From assembly GCA_963743595.1 (NCBI GenBank), contig CAVURW010000010.1, positions 1 through 31,323 of the forward strand: a stretch of 31,323 nucleotides of DNA, read 5' to 3'. The translations under genes were made by a program, and so were the position numbers. How positions within the stretch are numbered: position 1 is the first letter of the stretch; each line of letters begins with the position of its first letter. Shown here piece after piece: positions 17,302 to 24,200 of the stretch. The stretch comes from CAVURW01 sp963743595. Lineage in GTDB: Bacteria; Verrucomicrobiota; Verrucomicrobiia; Methylacidiphilales; UBA1321. Below the pieces are notes generated by a model. That model was not told the DNA's origin. It was given only the letters and a program-made list of their open reading frames with translations, and searched no databases.

Positions 17302-18483
17302 CTATTGCAAGAGAGTCCACTTTCCGCTAACTGGGTCGTACAATTCGCAATTGTTGAGCGTATGAACCTCCCGTACCGTAGTGCCCCCTAATCCCCCCGC
17401 CACTAAAACTCTTCCGTCCTTCAAAAGTATTGCCGTAAAATCAAAACGAAGTTGATTCAGTGCTCCAGTTAGGTGCCATGTTTCAGTTTTGCAGTCAAAA
17501 ATCTCTGAGTCGGCTAGGATGTGCTGAGCCTGTGGGCCGCTGCGGCCCCCACAAGCGAGAATCTGACCGTCCGATAAAGGTAGAACCTCTTCGTCTAATC
17601 TTTGGTAGAGGGGTTGGCCAGTGATTCGCCAATGGTACAACTTAGAATCAAATAATTTGCACTTACTATTAGTTGGTCCGCCCGTGGTCAAAATATCCCC
17701 GCCATTCAGAAGTGTCGCTCTGCACCCCCTAAATCCCACCGTGTTTTGTGGTATCTCAACGCTTGTCCATTGAAGAGAAGACAGATTGAAGATTGAGCAT
17801 CCACACTCAACATTCGATGATGTAGTGCCGTGAGCCCACAAGATCTTATTGCCAGCAAGGTCAACAAAGAGGCTGTCGGTAGGCTCTTGTTTACCTGTAT
17901 CTAATTGCGACCAATTACCTGTATTTAAGTCGACAACCGTGGCAGTAAACGAATTGATTCCGTTTTCGAGGAGTCCCTTTGGTCCTGGTAATCTGATTAA
18001 ACTTACTAATGGAGTCGAATCTGGAGCAAGTTCCCACTTCCCACTTGAGGGGTCATAAATCTCTGGATGTGACTCTCGAGTAAATCCTCCAACAAAGACT
18101 TTACCTGAGTTTAGCAGCAATCCAGCGCAGGGATCTCCGAAAATTAAATCCCCAGTTCTCTTCCAAGTTCCTGCTGAGGGATCGAATATTTCGCAGGTCA
18201 TAAGACGCTGATCGTCTCGATAAAAGAGCGAAGTTGAAGCCCACAACCATTTGGTGAGCAAATTATAATATATTGGGCTGATATAATCAAGACCAGAGAC
18301 TCGACCTCCAGCCACCAACACCTTGCCATCGTTCAGTAAAACGGCAATGTGATCGAACCGGGAAAAATGAAGTGTCCTAGACTGGTAGGGGCGCAATATT
18401 GCTAGGGTTAAGCATAGCGCTACTAGAATAAACAATAAAGCCATCCTTTTAAATAAAGTTAATGTTACAGTTACGAGACGCAC
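17302..18483 (-). CDS. Kelch-repeat membrane-anchored protein (long copy)
   Basis: 393 aa. An N-terminal membrane anchor (about 11-30) precedes at least five kelch-type repeats with the G-G pairs DGKVLVAGG (52-60), NSGKVFVGG, NGGDILTTGG, DGQILACGG and DGRVLVAGG, each followed by a CEIFDPSAGTW-like blade edge. The repeats should fold into a beta-propeller that binds other proteins or sugars in the periplasm. Start GTG 18483 is preceded by a GGAAGG ribosome binding site at a good distance. It is the full-length paralogue of the 18864-19649 gene and is followed by a toxin-like fragment. Confidence 0.8.
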   Translation of the reverse strand: MRLVTVTLTLFKRMALLFILVALCLTLAILRPYQSRTLHFSRFDHIAVLLNDGKVLVAGGRVSGLDYISPIYYNLLTKWLWASTSLFYRDDQRLMTCEIFDPSAGTWKRTGDLIFGDPCAGLLLNSGKVFVGGFTRESHPEIYDPSSGKWELAPDSTPLVSLIRLPGPKGLLENGINSFTATVVDLNTGNWSQLDTGKQEPTDSLFVDLAGNKILWAHGTTSSNVECGCSIFNLSSLQWTSVEIPQNTVGFRGCRATLLNGGDILTTGGPTNSKCKLFDSKLYHWRITGQPLYQRLDEEVLPLSDGQILACGGRSGPQAQHILADSEIFDCKTETWHLTGALNQLRFDFTAILLKDGRVLVAGGLGGTTVREVHTLNNCELYDPVSGKWTLLQ

Positions 18484-18509
18484 CTATTACCTTCCTAATG
18501 TGAACGTGG

Positions 18510-18600
18510 ATATTAAAGTGAATATTACTTGGGTAGTTGTGAAGGAACTAGTTCTTCGCGCGTCCAAGCGCCATTTATGAAGCCAAAAAACTTCTGGTTA
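18510..18600 (-). pseudogene. Remnant of duplicated segment (NNQxxxGFxNGxW)
   Basis: On the minus strand this encodes NNQKFFGFINGAWTREELVP, ending in a stop. The same motif, NNQPWYGFTNGSWNGPDSGK, ends the TPR fragment at 19646. Both stand directly before a kelch gene, so the stretch marks an ancient duplication of [motif + kelch]. The upstream part of the copy at 18510-18600 is missing. Confidence 0.55.
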
Positions 18601-18912
18601 TTGTTGATCGTCCCTCTCTGCAATTGAATCAGGGGTATGCCCCCCATAACATGCCATAATAATTACTGTTTGACCTGGCTGGTATCCCTTAACATTTTGT
18701 ATTAGTTTAGTCAGGTCGTCTGGAGTTACGGTCTTTCCCGAGGCATCAAGTATCTCGCCCTGGTGAGCATCGTCTCCTTCGGCCCATATCGAAAGAATGC
18801 ACAATGCACAGATCGCAAAGCTCGCGAAAGCGGAACCCTGCTTGTCCGTAGGCGGATGAAGAATCACGGCAAAAGAGCCCACTTTCCTGTAGTAGGGTCG
18901 TACAATTCGCAA
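18598..18912 (-). pseudogene. Toxin-like domain fragment after the short kelch gene
   Basis: The open frame (up to 104 aa) starts inside the end of the short kelch gene, so its true beginning is uncertain. It reads a hydrophobic stretch (FASFAICALCILSIW, like a signal peptide) and then EGDDAHQGEILDASGKTVTP, followed by KGYQPGQTVIIMACYGGHTP. The last part has the strand-turn-'AC-x-x-G' feature of peptidase-like C-terminal domains in Rhs/polymorphic toxins. The frame ends abruptly at the junction with the NNQxxxGFxNG remnant, so it is probably truncated. Confidence 0.45.
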
Positions 18913-19649
18913 CTGTTAAGCTCGTGATATCCTGGCCCTATCGAACCCCTTTGCGCTCCACCTGCCACCAAAACCCTCCCGTCTTTGAGAAGTGTTGCGG
19001 TAAAATCAAACCGAGCTTGATTCATACTACCAGTAGAATGCTCGACAAAGAAGCTGTCGGCATGCTTTTCCCGATTTCCTGTGTCTAATCGAGCCCAATT
19101 GCCCGTGCTTAAGTCGACGATAGTGGCGCTAAACGAATTAATGCCATTTTCGAGTAGTCGCTTTGCTCCAGGTTGTCTAATCAAATCCACCAATCTCGTT
19201 GAATCTGGAGCTATCTCCCATTTTCCGATTCTGGGGTCGTAAATCTGGGGATGAAATCCACCGACAAAGACTTTACCAGAGTTGAGAAGCAATCCAGACG
19301 AGGGATTTCCGTAAACCAAATCAACGGTTCTTTTCCACGCACCTGTCGCTGAATCAAACACTTCACAGCTCTTTAGCACTTGCTCGTCAGTGTAGAACCA
19401 GGAAGTTGGAATCCACGAATATGTTGTCAGGATGTTACAGTATTCTGGACTAATAGAGTAAGAGCCAGACACTTCGCCTCCAGCCAATAATACATTTCCA
19501 TCGTTCAATAAAACGGCGATATGCGCAAAACGAGAAAACTGGAGATGTCCAGTGTTGTGGTGATAGAATGCTATCGAAGCTAGCACCGCTACACCGGTTG
19601 AGCATAGAATCGCACCAAATAAAGAGGGTCGTCGTCTTGCAGGGATCAC
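18864..19649 (-). CDS. Kelch-repeat protein, internally deleted paralogue
   Basis: 261 aa. It aligns from end to end with the 393-aa kelch gene: HLQFSRFAHIAVLLNDGNVL versus HFSRFDHIAVLLNDGKVLVA. It lacks about 130 residues corresponding to 209-338 of the long copy, and the flanks join in frame at DSFFVEHSTGSMNQARFDF. Two or three central propeller blades are therefore missing, so it may not fold as a full propeller. GTG 19649 overlaps the preceding TPR fragment stop (GTGA). A membrane anchor at about 9-28 is retained. It may be a non-functional duplicate, but the frame is intact. Confidence 0.7.
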   Translation of the reverse strand: MIPARRRPSLFGAILCSTGVAVLASIAFYHHNTGHLQFSRFAHIAVLLNDGNVLLAGGEVSGSYSISPEYCNILTTYSWIPTSWFYTDEQVLKSCEVFDSATGAWKRTVDLVYGNPSSGLLLNSGKVFVGGFHPQIYDPRIGKWEIAPDSTRLVDLIRQPGAKRLLENGINSFSATIVDLSTGNWARLDTGNREKHADSFFVEHSTGSMNQARFDFTATLLKDGRVLVAGGAQRGSIGPGYHELNSCELYDPTTGKWALLP

Positions 19650-20113
19650 TTTACTCTATTAATATCCATTAGTTTGCCACTATCAGGACCGTTCCAGCTG
19701 CCATTAGTAAAACCATACCACGGCTGGTTGTTAATAGGGTTAATCACATCTTCAGCGGAGGTATGCGGGCTCTCCATTGCGGCCAAACGCAGTCGGTGAT
19801 CCGGTTCCTGCGTATTGAACAAAATTTCATGGACGCGGTCGGCTTTCCCGCGGTATTTTTTATCCTTGACAATGCACGCTCCCAGCAGCACTTTCGCCTC
19901 ACAAAGATTGCCTAGCTGTGACTCGTAACAGGCCATATTGTAGCAGTAGATAGCTGTTTCCCTAACATCGGGCGGTGCACTCAAAAGAGTATCTTTCGCT
20001 TTTTGGGTCTGTTTGAGTTCATGCAGACAGAAAGCGGTAAGTATCCAGAATTCATGGCGCGCGGGCCACAATTCACAAAGGGAATGCCCTAAAAGGACTG
20101 CATCGTCTTGGCA
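19646..20113 (-). pseudogene. C-terminal fragment of a TPR protein
   Basis: The frame opens after a TAA at 20114-20116 and reads DAVLLGHSLCELWPARHEFW, then LTAFCLHELKQTQKAKDTLL, YCYNMACYESQLGNLCEAKV and NNQPWYGFTNGSWNGPDSGK. Two or three tetratricopeptide helical pairs are recognisable. The N-terminal part is absent, and the frame joins the Rhs fragment directly. It overlaps the kelch gene start by 4 nt, so if translated it could couple to it. It is a gene tail rather than a full gene. Confidence 0.6.
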
Positions 20114-20478
20114 TTACTGATTTCTTGAAGGCGTTGATCTCCATTGCCCGTCCCTGATGGACATTGATTCGGGAAATAGCTCATGGTACTGACCAACCCG
20201 GTGGAAGTGGGATAGGTCAACGTGTGTATGTGATTTGTGTGCTATCCGCGAACACCTTACTCATCACTCGACCTTCAATGTCTCGGTTCCACTGCGTCAC
20301 ATTGTTGTTGGAATCCGTGAGCGTGGCCAGCCCTCCACAGGTACACCATCCATATTTAACCACCCGATTTAGAGCATCTGTGACCTGAAGCGGTTCCCGA
20401 ATCGCATCGTATTGAGTGGTTGTAATCCGACTTTGGCGATCGATGGTTTTCACGACATCCAAGAATTGATAAATCACC
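20105..20478 (-). pseudogene. Rhs/YD-repeat core fragment
   Basis: The minus strand encodes QFLDVVKTIDRQSRITTTQY, DALNRVVKYGWCTCGGLATL and VTQWNRDIEGRVMSKVFADS, then TQITYTR. This is the Rhs YD-repeat core with the WCTCGGL linker that I associate with Verrucomicrobiota. A 1-nt frameshift near 20217 is followed in another frame by GNGDQRLQEISN, also found in Rhs cores. Rhs proteins are large secreted toxins; only about 120 residues remain. It lies back to back with the Hint gene on the plus strand. Confidence 0.75.
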
Positions 20479-20487
20479 TGGAAGACG

Positions 20488-21393
20488 GTGAAACTGAGCA
20501 TCATCAGTAAATCAACAGATGGTTGCACGAACTATACCGATGTCGTTTGCTTAAGGTCTCCGGATTGGATCGAGAAGAATCATGTTAAGGAGGGAGCCAA
20601 GATATGGTTTACCGATCCTGAGATGTTCACATCGGCTTGGGCCACCGTTGTAGAGGTTGGCAGAGCCCCTCCGATCAAGAACGGAACCGGTCGTGTTGTT
20701 CTTACCACGTTTGCCCATTCGCATTGTGAAATTTGGAAGTTGACCCTGTCCCAAGGTGAGCCTATCGAGGTCACTCCTGGTCACCCGATCTATTCGGTTA
20801 CCCGGCATGCGTTCATCCAAGCTGGATACCTACACCCTGGAGAGCAGGTGTACGGTCGAGATGGCAAAGTCCAGCTGAAAGTTAAGAGTGTGGTCTCCGA
20901 GCATCGGTTTGCCCCTACCTATACATTTGAGGTAGAAACTGATCATCACTATTTCGTAGGTAATGAACAGTTGTTGGTACATAATGATAGTCCAAGGCTT
21001 GGGCAAGAAGCGGCAGACGAACTTGCTAAGGCAAACCTTCCACCAGAAGAGCCTGTAACTCCTAATTATGGGAAACCGAAACCTGACGCTAGTGATCGGA
21101 CGTTCACAAATGATGATCAAAAATGGCACTATACAGACCTCCCTGATCTTGAAGGTCAATCTCTCTTACCTAATAAGTGGGTTACGGATGCTGGGACTCT
21201 CACGTACGACCGGGCCCTGCCAATTACATTTTTACAGAGCTCGCCCCCCATCTTATTTAAATACCCTGTACAAACGCCTAGGCCAATGCAGTATTATGGA
21301 CGGGTAAATGGCGTTAATCAGTGGCAAGCGACTTTGGGACAACCGCCTGGCTCAATTGGCGCTCCCATTCCTGTTCTAAAACCCGATAATTAA
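20488..21393 (+). CDS. Orphan polymorphic-toxin tip: Hint domain plus C-terminal putative toxin
   Basis: 301 aa. Residues about 48-166 form a Hint (intein-like self-cleavage) domain: WATVVEVGRAPPIKNGTGRV, then EPIEVTPGHPIYSVTR, YLHPGEQVYG and TYTFEVETDHHYFVG, ending LLVHN (162-166). The N-terminal part of Hint, which usually carries the cleavage Cys, and any Rhs core are missing, so the gene is 5'-truncated. The last 135 residues (PEEPVTPNYGKPKPDASDRT to IGAPIPVLKPDN) are Pro/Gly rich and match no toxin family I know; they occupy the place of the toxin. Start GTG 20488 is the first after a TAA but its ribosome binding site is weak. The TPR gene starts 4 nt after the stop. Confidence 0.7.
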   Translation: MKLSIISKSTDGCTNYTDVVCLRSPDWIEKNHVKEGAKIWFTDPEMFTSAWATVVEVGRAPPIKNGTGRVVLTTFAHSHCEIWKLTLSQGEPIEVTPGHPIYSVTRHAFIQAGYLHPGEQVYGRDGKVQLKVKSVVSEHRFAPTYTFEVETDHHYFVGNEQLLVHNDSPRLGQEAADELAKANLPPEEPVTPNYGKPKPDASDRTFTNDDQKWHYTDLPDLEGQSLLPNKWVTDAGTLTYDRALPITFLQSSPPILFKYPVQTPRPMQYYGRVNGVNQWQATLGQPPGSIGAPIPVLKPDN

Positions 21394-21397
21394 TTCT

Positions 21398-22408
21398 ATG
21401 CCTTTAGAGAAATCTTGCCTTGATCAAGTAGGGCATTTACTACTTGTATGTCCTGTAGAGGGCTATGGTTGGCAGAGGTATGATAGTGGATATACTTCTA
21501 CGACCCCTCCCTCTCCATTCAAGGTGCGGTTAAAGGAACTCATCTTCGAAGCAGACGAGATCGCAGGAGGATTTAGTGTCATGGAGGAACCTGGACATGA
21601 GTTGGACACCTTCTGGGTAGTTTTCTTTGCGAGGCCGGATGATATTAGGGTCAATTTCACAACAGCTATTGGCTCCTATAATGTGATAATTTCACCAGAT
21701 AGACCGCTTATCAAACTTAAGCCTGGATTGGACGCAAAGCATCCGCAATCTACATCTGCTTCGGGGGTACCTCGCTTGAGAGGATATGCAGACATAGGCA
21801 TTTCCAAAGAGGTCGTAGATAGAATGCCGTCCAATTTTAAGGACAGGTATTTAGGAATGAGTGTTGAGGAAGTTTATAGGAGTCTTGAAGCGAAAGAAGA
21901 AAGTTTGGGGAGCGACCATCCGGAGGTAGGAAGGACACTCGACCACTTAGGCTTTATGCTTGCGCATGAGAAACGCTTTACCGAAGCCGAACCCCTCATA
22001 CGCAAGGCTCTTAAGGTGTGGGAAAAGATTTATGGTTCCACTGACATCGTGACAGGCAGGACCCTCGAATGCCTGGCGAATGTGTTGTTTGACACTGGTA
22101 GAAAAGACGAGGCCGAGCCGTTTTTTCGCAGAGCTCTAACAATAAGTAACGAATCATTCGGACCTAAGAAGCCGGAGATGATTTGCACGCTACAAAGGTT
22201 GCTTAAAATATATAATGATTCCGGCCAATGGGTGGAACTTAAAGATGTTTTACAACAGCTGTTGTCAATAAGAGAGAAACAGTTGCCCGCAGACGATCCT
22301 ATGATTGAGCAGCTGAAGGCAAACGTACAGGCAATGGATAAATCAGGGGCCCGAGACTGCCTCTTAGAAGACAAACCCTCACTTCTCGAACAAGTTGAAG
22401 GCATCTAA
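21398..22408 (+). CDS. Candidate immunity protein with TPR repeats
   Basis: 336 aa, starting 4 nt after the toxin gene stop. The N-terminal about 130 residues (VGHLLLVCPVEGYGWQRYDS, VRLKELIFEADEIAGGFSVM) show no family I recognise. The region 150-300 has kinesin light chain-like TPRs: SLGSDHPEVGRTLDHLGFML, EAEPLIRKALKVWEKIYGST and EAEPFFRRALTISNESFG. Toxin genes with Hint tips are usually followed by a cognate immunity gene that binds the toxin in the cytoplasm, and no signal peptide is present. The immunity role is inference from position; the TPR part could be the docking module. Confidence 0.6.
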   Translation: MPLEKSCLDQVGHLLLVCPVEGYGWQRYDSGYTSTTPPSPFKVRLKELIFEADEIAGGFSVMEEPGHELDTFWVVFFARPDDIRVNFTTAIGSYNVIISPDRPLIKLKPGLDAKHPQSTSASGVPRLRGYADIGISKEVVDRMPSNFKDRYLGMSVEEVYRSLEAKEESLGSDHPEVGRTLDHLGFMLAHEKRFTEAEPLIRKALKVWEKIYGSTDIVTGRTLECLANVLFDTGRKDEAEPFFRRALTISNESFGPKKPEMICTLQRLLKIYNDSGQWVELKDVLQQLLSIREKQLPADDPMIEQLKANVQAMDKSGARDCLLEDKPSLLEQVEGI

Positions 22409-22499
22409 GAAAAATTGAGCCTGGAACGATGGAGACACGCCTTGTTGTGATGGTTCGACGTATGGGAATGAGCTGAGAGCAGCAGCAGACGGAAAAGGT

Positions 22500-22640
22500 A
22501 ATAAAGATTAGGTTCGGACCGGGCAGAGCCCTCTCCATCCCCCAGGTTAAAACCTTAGGGGGGAATGTCGTCCTCACATGATTTAGCTGCTCCTATCGTC
22601 GCTTGGGCAGCGTGACGGCAACGTGACGTTGCATCCAGTA
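22500..22640 (+). other. Stem-loop-rich noncoding region
   Basis: The gap 22409-22766 holds no supported gene. It contains GGGCagaGCCC (22521-22531), a hairpin from CCCCC (22539-22543) to GGGGG near 22558-22563 around AGGTT/AACCT, and GCAACGtgaCGTTGC (22618-22632). Several stable stems in a short space suggest a structured RNA or DNA region of the mobile element. Confidence 0.3.
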
Positions 22641-22676
22641 ATGACTCAGCGGGTTGGTGGCGGGGTGGGGTATAGT

Positions 22677-22697
22677 CTCGGCTCCCGATGGTCGCTG
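22677..22697 (+). repeat. 21-nt site shared with 3877-3897
   Basis: CTCGGCTCCCGATGGTCGCT at 22677 and CTCGGTTCCCGGTGGTCGCC at 3877 agree at 18 of 21 positions, and all differences are transitions. Each lies in noncoding DNA near an excisionase-like gene, and both are preceded by a G-rich tract. Confidence 0.5.
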
Positions 22698-22736
22698 AAA
22701 ACGCTAAGAGCGCAGGAAAAGAGTCTTGGCGTTTTC
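22697..22736 (-). terminator. Stem-loop downstream of the excisionase-like gene
   Basis: GAAAACGCTAAGA (22697-22709) pairs with TCTTGGCGTTTTC (22724-22736) with one G-T pair and a 14-nt loop. It lies just after the minus-strand gene ending at 22767 and its descending arm is T-rich, so it may end that transcript. Confidence 0.4.
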
Positions 22737-22766
22737 GCTGGGAGTCAACGGCACATCGCCGAGCTT

Positions 22767-22952
22767 TCAGTGTTGATAGGCTTTTTTGAGGCTCTCCACA
22801 ATGAGAGTTGCCCGACCGCGGGAACCCTTACGCACCACGATCACCCAACGTGCGGCGATCAGCCTTTTAAGCATTTGCGGAGAGCCCAGCATCTTTTCAG
22901 CTTGGTATTTGGTGACAACTAACGGCTCGATAAAAACGTGTTCTTTATTCAT
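22767..22952 (-). CDS. Excisionase-like small HTH protein
   Basis: 61 aa from ATG 22952. VVTKYQAEKMLGSPQMLKRL, then RKGSRGRATLIVESL, looks like a degenerate HTH_17/excisionase fold: helix-turn-helix, then a basic wing, then a specifier helix. The frame extends upstream without a stop through a Cys/Arg-rich stretch (MRRCRRCRC), which may belong to a longer product. It lies about 270 nt from the second oriT-like region and corresponds to the 4031 gene of the first element. Confidence 0.5.
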   Translation of the reverse strand: MNKEHVFIEPLVVTKYQAEKMLGSPQMLKRLIAARWVIVVRKGSRGRATLIVESLKKAYQH

Positions 22953-23053
22953 GCCTGTCAGTTCACCATGGTTTTGAACTCTCCGGGTAGCGCACCGGCA
23001 CCTGCGGCACCTGCGCATCTTTTTTCCCACCCCAACAAACCCTTCCACCAACT

Positions 23054-23155
23054 CTACCCATCCTCAAACCTGAAACCCGACCCGATCTCGTCAGCAATCC
23101 CTACAAAAGAGCTGTCCTTACCGACCTCAATCCACCAGCCACAATCCCTTTCCAT
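23054..23155 (-). CDS. 33-aa small ORF
   Basis: A short frame beginning MERDCGWWIEVGKDSSFVGI and ending GFRFEDG lies between the second oriT-like region and the excisionase-like gene. Its composition looks protein-like (no low complexity), but there is no known family and no strong ribosome binding site. Confidence 0.3.
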   Translation of the reverse strand: MERDCGWWIEVGKDSSFVGIADEIGSGFRFEDG

Positions 23156-23204
23156 GTTTTTAGCAGAGCCGAGTCAAAGCTAGCGCGTTGCTCGTCTCCT
23201 GCCT

Positions 23205-23300
23205 TAAAAACATCATACACTTGCACAACGTTTTCGTTGTGGCCGGTGAGTCATGAAGAAGCACTGAATAACTGAGTCGTAAGTCATCCTAAAAACGAGC
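23205..23300. other. Putative oriT region, copy 2
   Basis: ACACTTGCACAACG, then TTTTCGTTGTG, forms the same hairpin as copy 1 (stem 23223-23230 / 23235-23242, last pair lost). The flanks also match: GCTAGCGCGTTGCT versus GCTAACGCATTCCT upstream, and TGAATAACTGAGTCGTAAGT versus TGAATAAGTCAGTTATGAGT downstream. No relaxase gene is next to this copy. Confidence 0.6.
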
Positions 23301-23305
23301 AGCAG

Positions 23306-23415
23306 ACATCACTTCAACTCACGAAAACATCACCTTGACATCACTCCGCCTAAACTAAAGCCCTGAACTGGTGTGAAAGTGATGTTTACACCATTAAACA
23401 CGACTTTTACATCAC
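23306..23415 (+). repeat. ACATCAC iteron-like repeats
   Basis: ACATCAC occurs at 23306, 23327, 23338 and 23409, and inverted (GTGATGT) at 23379. The first three are 21 and 11 bp apart, close to two and one helical turns. One copy (3096) stands at the same place in oriT copy 1. Such phased repeats often bind an initiator or mobilization protein. Confidence 0.5.
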
Positions 23416-23654
23416 TTTTTACTGGCGTGCGAAGCTTTGAATCCAAGCTCGAAAATGCGGTCTATCTATACCCACCACAGTCTGGTACCCTAATGCATCT
23501 TCAAGAGATGGATATCTGTCCGATGACGACCTTTCTCCCAGATGTGCCCCAGTGGATCACCAGTGGACTGGACACTTTTACCTTTGAAAAAGGAACCTTC
23601 GTTCGTAGCCGGTTGGAAAAAGCTATCTTAGCCTTTGACCTCGACAAAAACTGA
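23373..23654 (+). CDS. Hypothetical protein of the satellite element
   Basis: 93 aa, family unknown. The start is GTG 23373, or ATG 23382, which leaves the frame unchanged. The N-terminal 20 residues (FTPLNTTFTSLFTGV) are encoded across the ACATCAC repeats, so the start region doubles as a repeat site. The rest is Leu/Pro/Phe rich (MTTFLPDVPQWITSGLDTFT). It takes the place of the 163-aa gene next to oriT copy 1 but shows no clear similarity to it. Confidence 0.4.
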   Translation: MKVMFTPLNTTFTSLFTGVRSFESKLENAVYLYPPQSGTLMHLQEMDICPMTTFLPDVPQWITSGLDTFTFEKGTFVRSRLEKAILAFDLDKN

Positions 23655-23703
23655 GAGGGAGCGGCTGTTAGCTGAGTTTTAGGAGTTGAGTTTACATGGA
23701 CGC

Positions 23704-23769
23704 TGCATCCTGCATCCTGTTAACTGTTAACTGTTTATGGTTCATGGCTTCAAGTTTCAAGTTTCAACG
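23704..23769. repeat. Heptamer repeat cluster with changing units
   Basis: TGCATCC x2 (23704-23717), TGTTAAC x2 (23718-23731), a 17-nt spacer, then TTCAAGT x2 and TTCAACG (23749-23769). The period stays 7 bp while the unit changes. The stretch 23655-24200 holds no supported gene. It also has a diverged direct repeat, TCGACATGGAAMCTKNTGAG-like, at 24070-24095 and 24155-24179. Confidence 0.7.
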
Positions 23770-24200
23770 TCCGCTTAAATGTCTGACAATAAACTCAGTA
23801 ATCGGCGCGGAATCTTCAATATATTTAATGTTAATTAATAGTTAACTTAAAACAGGCCGTCTCAGAGTTTCGGGTTGCACAGCAGTCCTCCAGGGACGCA
23901 TAGCAGACAGTTGCCGAAATGTACTCAAATCTACACTTTTGTTCTGGACTTATCGGTCATAAAGCGTTAACCTGTAAGTAGTTAGGCAAATAACGGTCGG
24001 ATAACTACCTCCCAACGGAACGGTAATCTGCGGACTCCCGTTCTGATTTTTACTGATGTCTCCACAAGGTCGACATGGAAACTTGCTGAGAGTGAACAAT
24101 GTGCACTAAGCGCGGTTCATCCTCACTAATCACGTCGCTTGCGAAGTCGGTGTCTCGACATGGAACCTGTTGAGAGTGAGGGCTTTCCAGTGGTTCCTGT

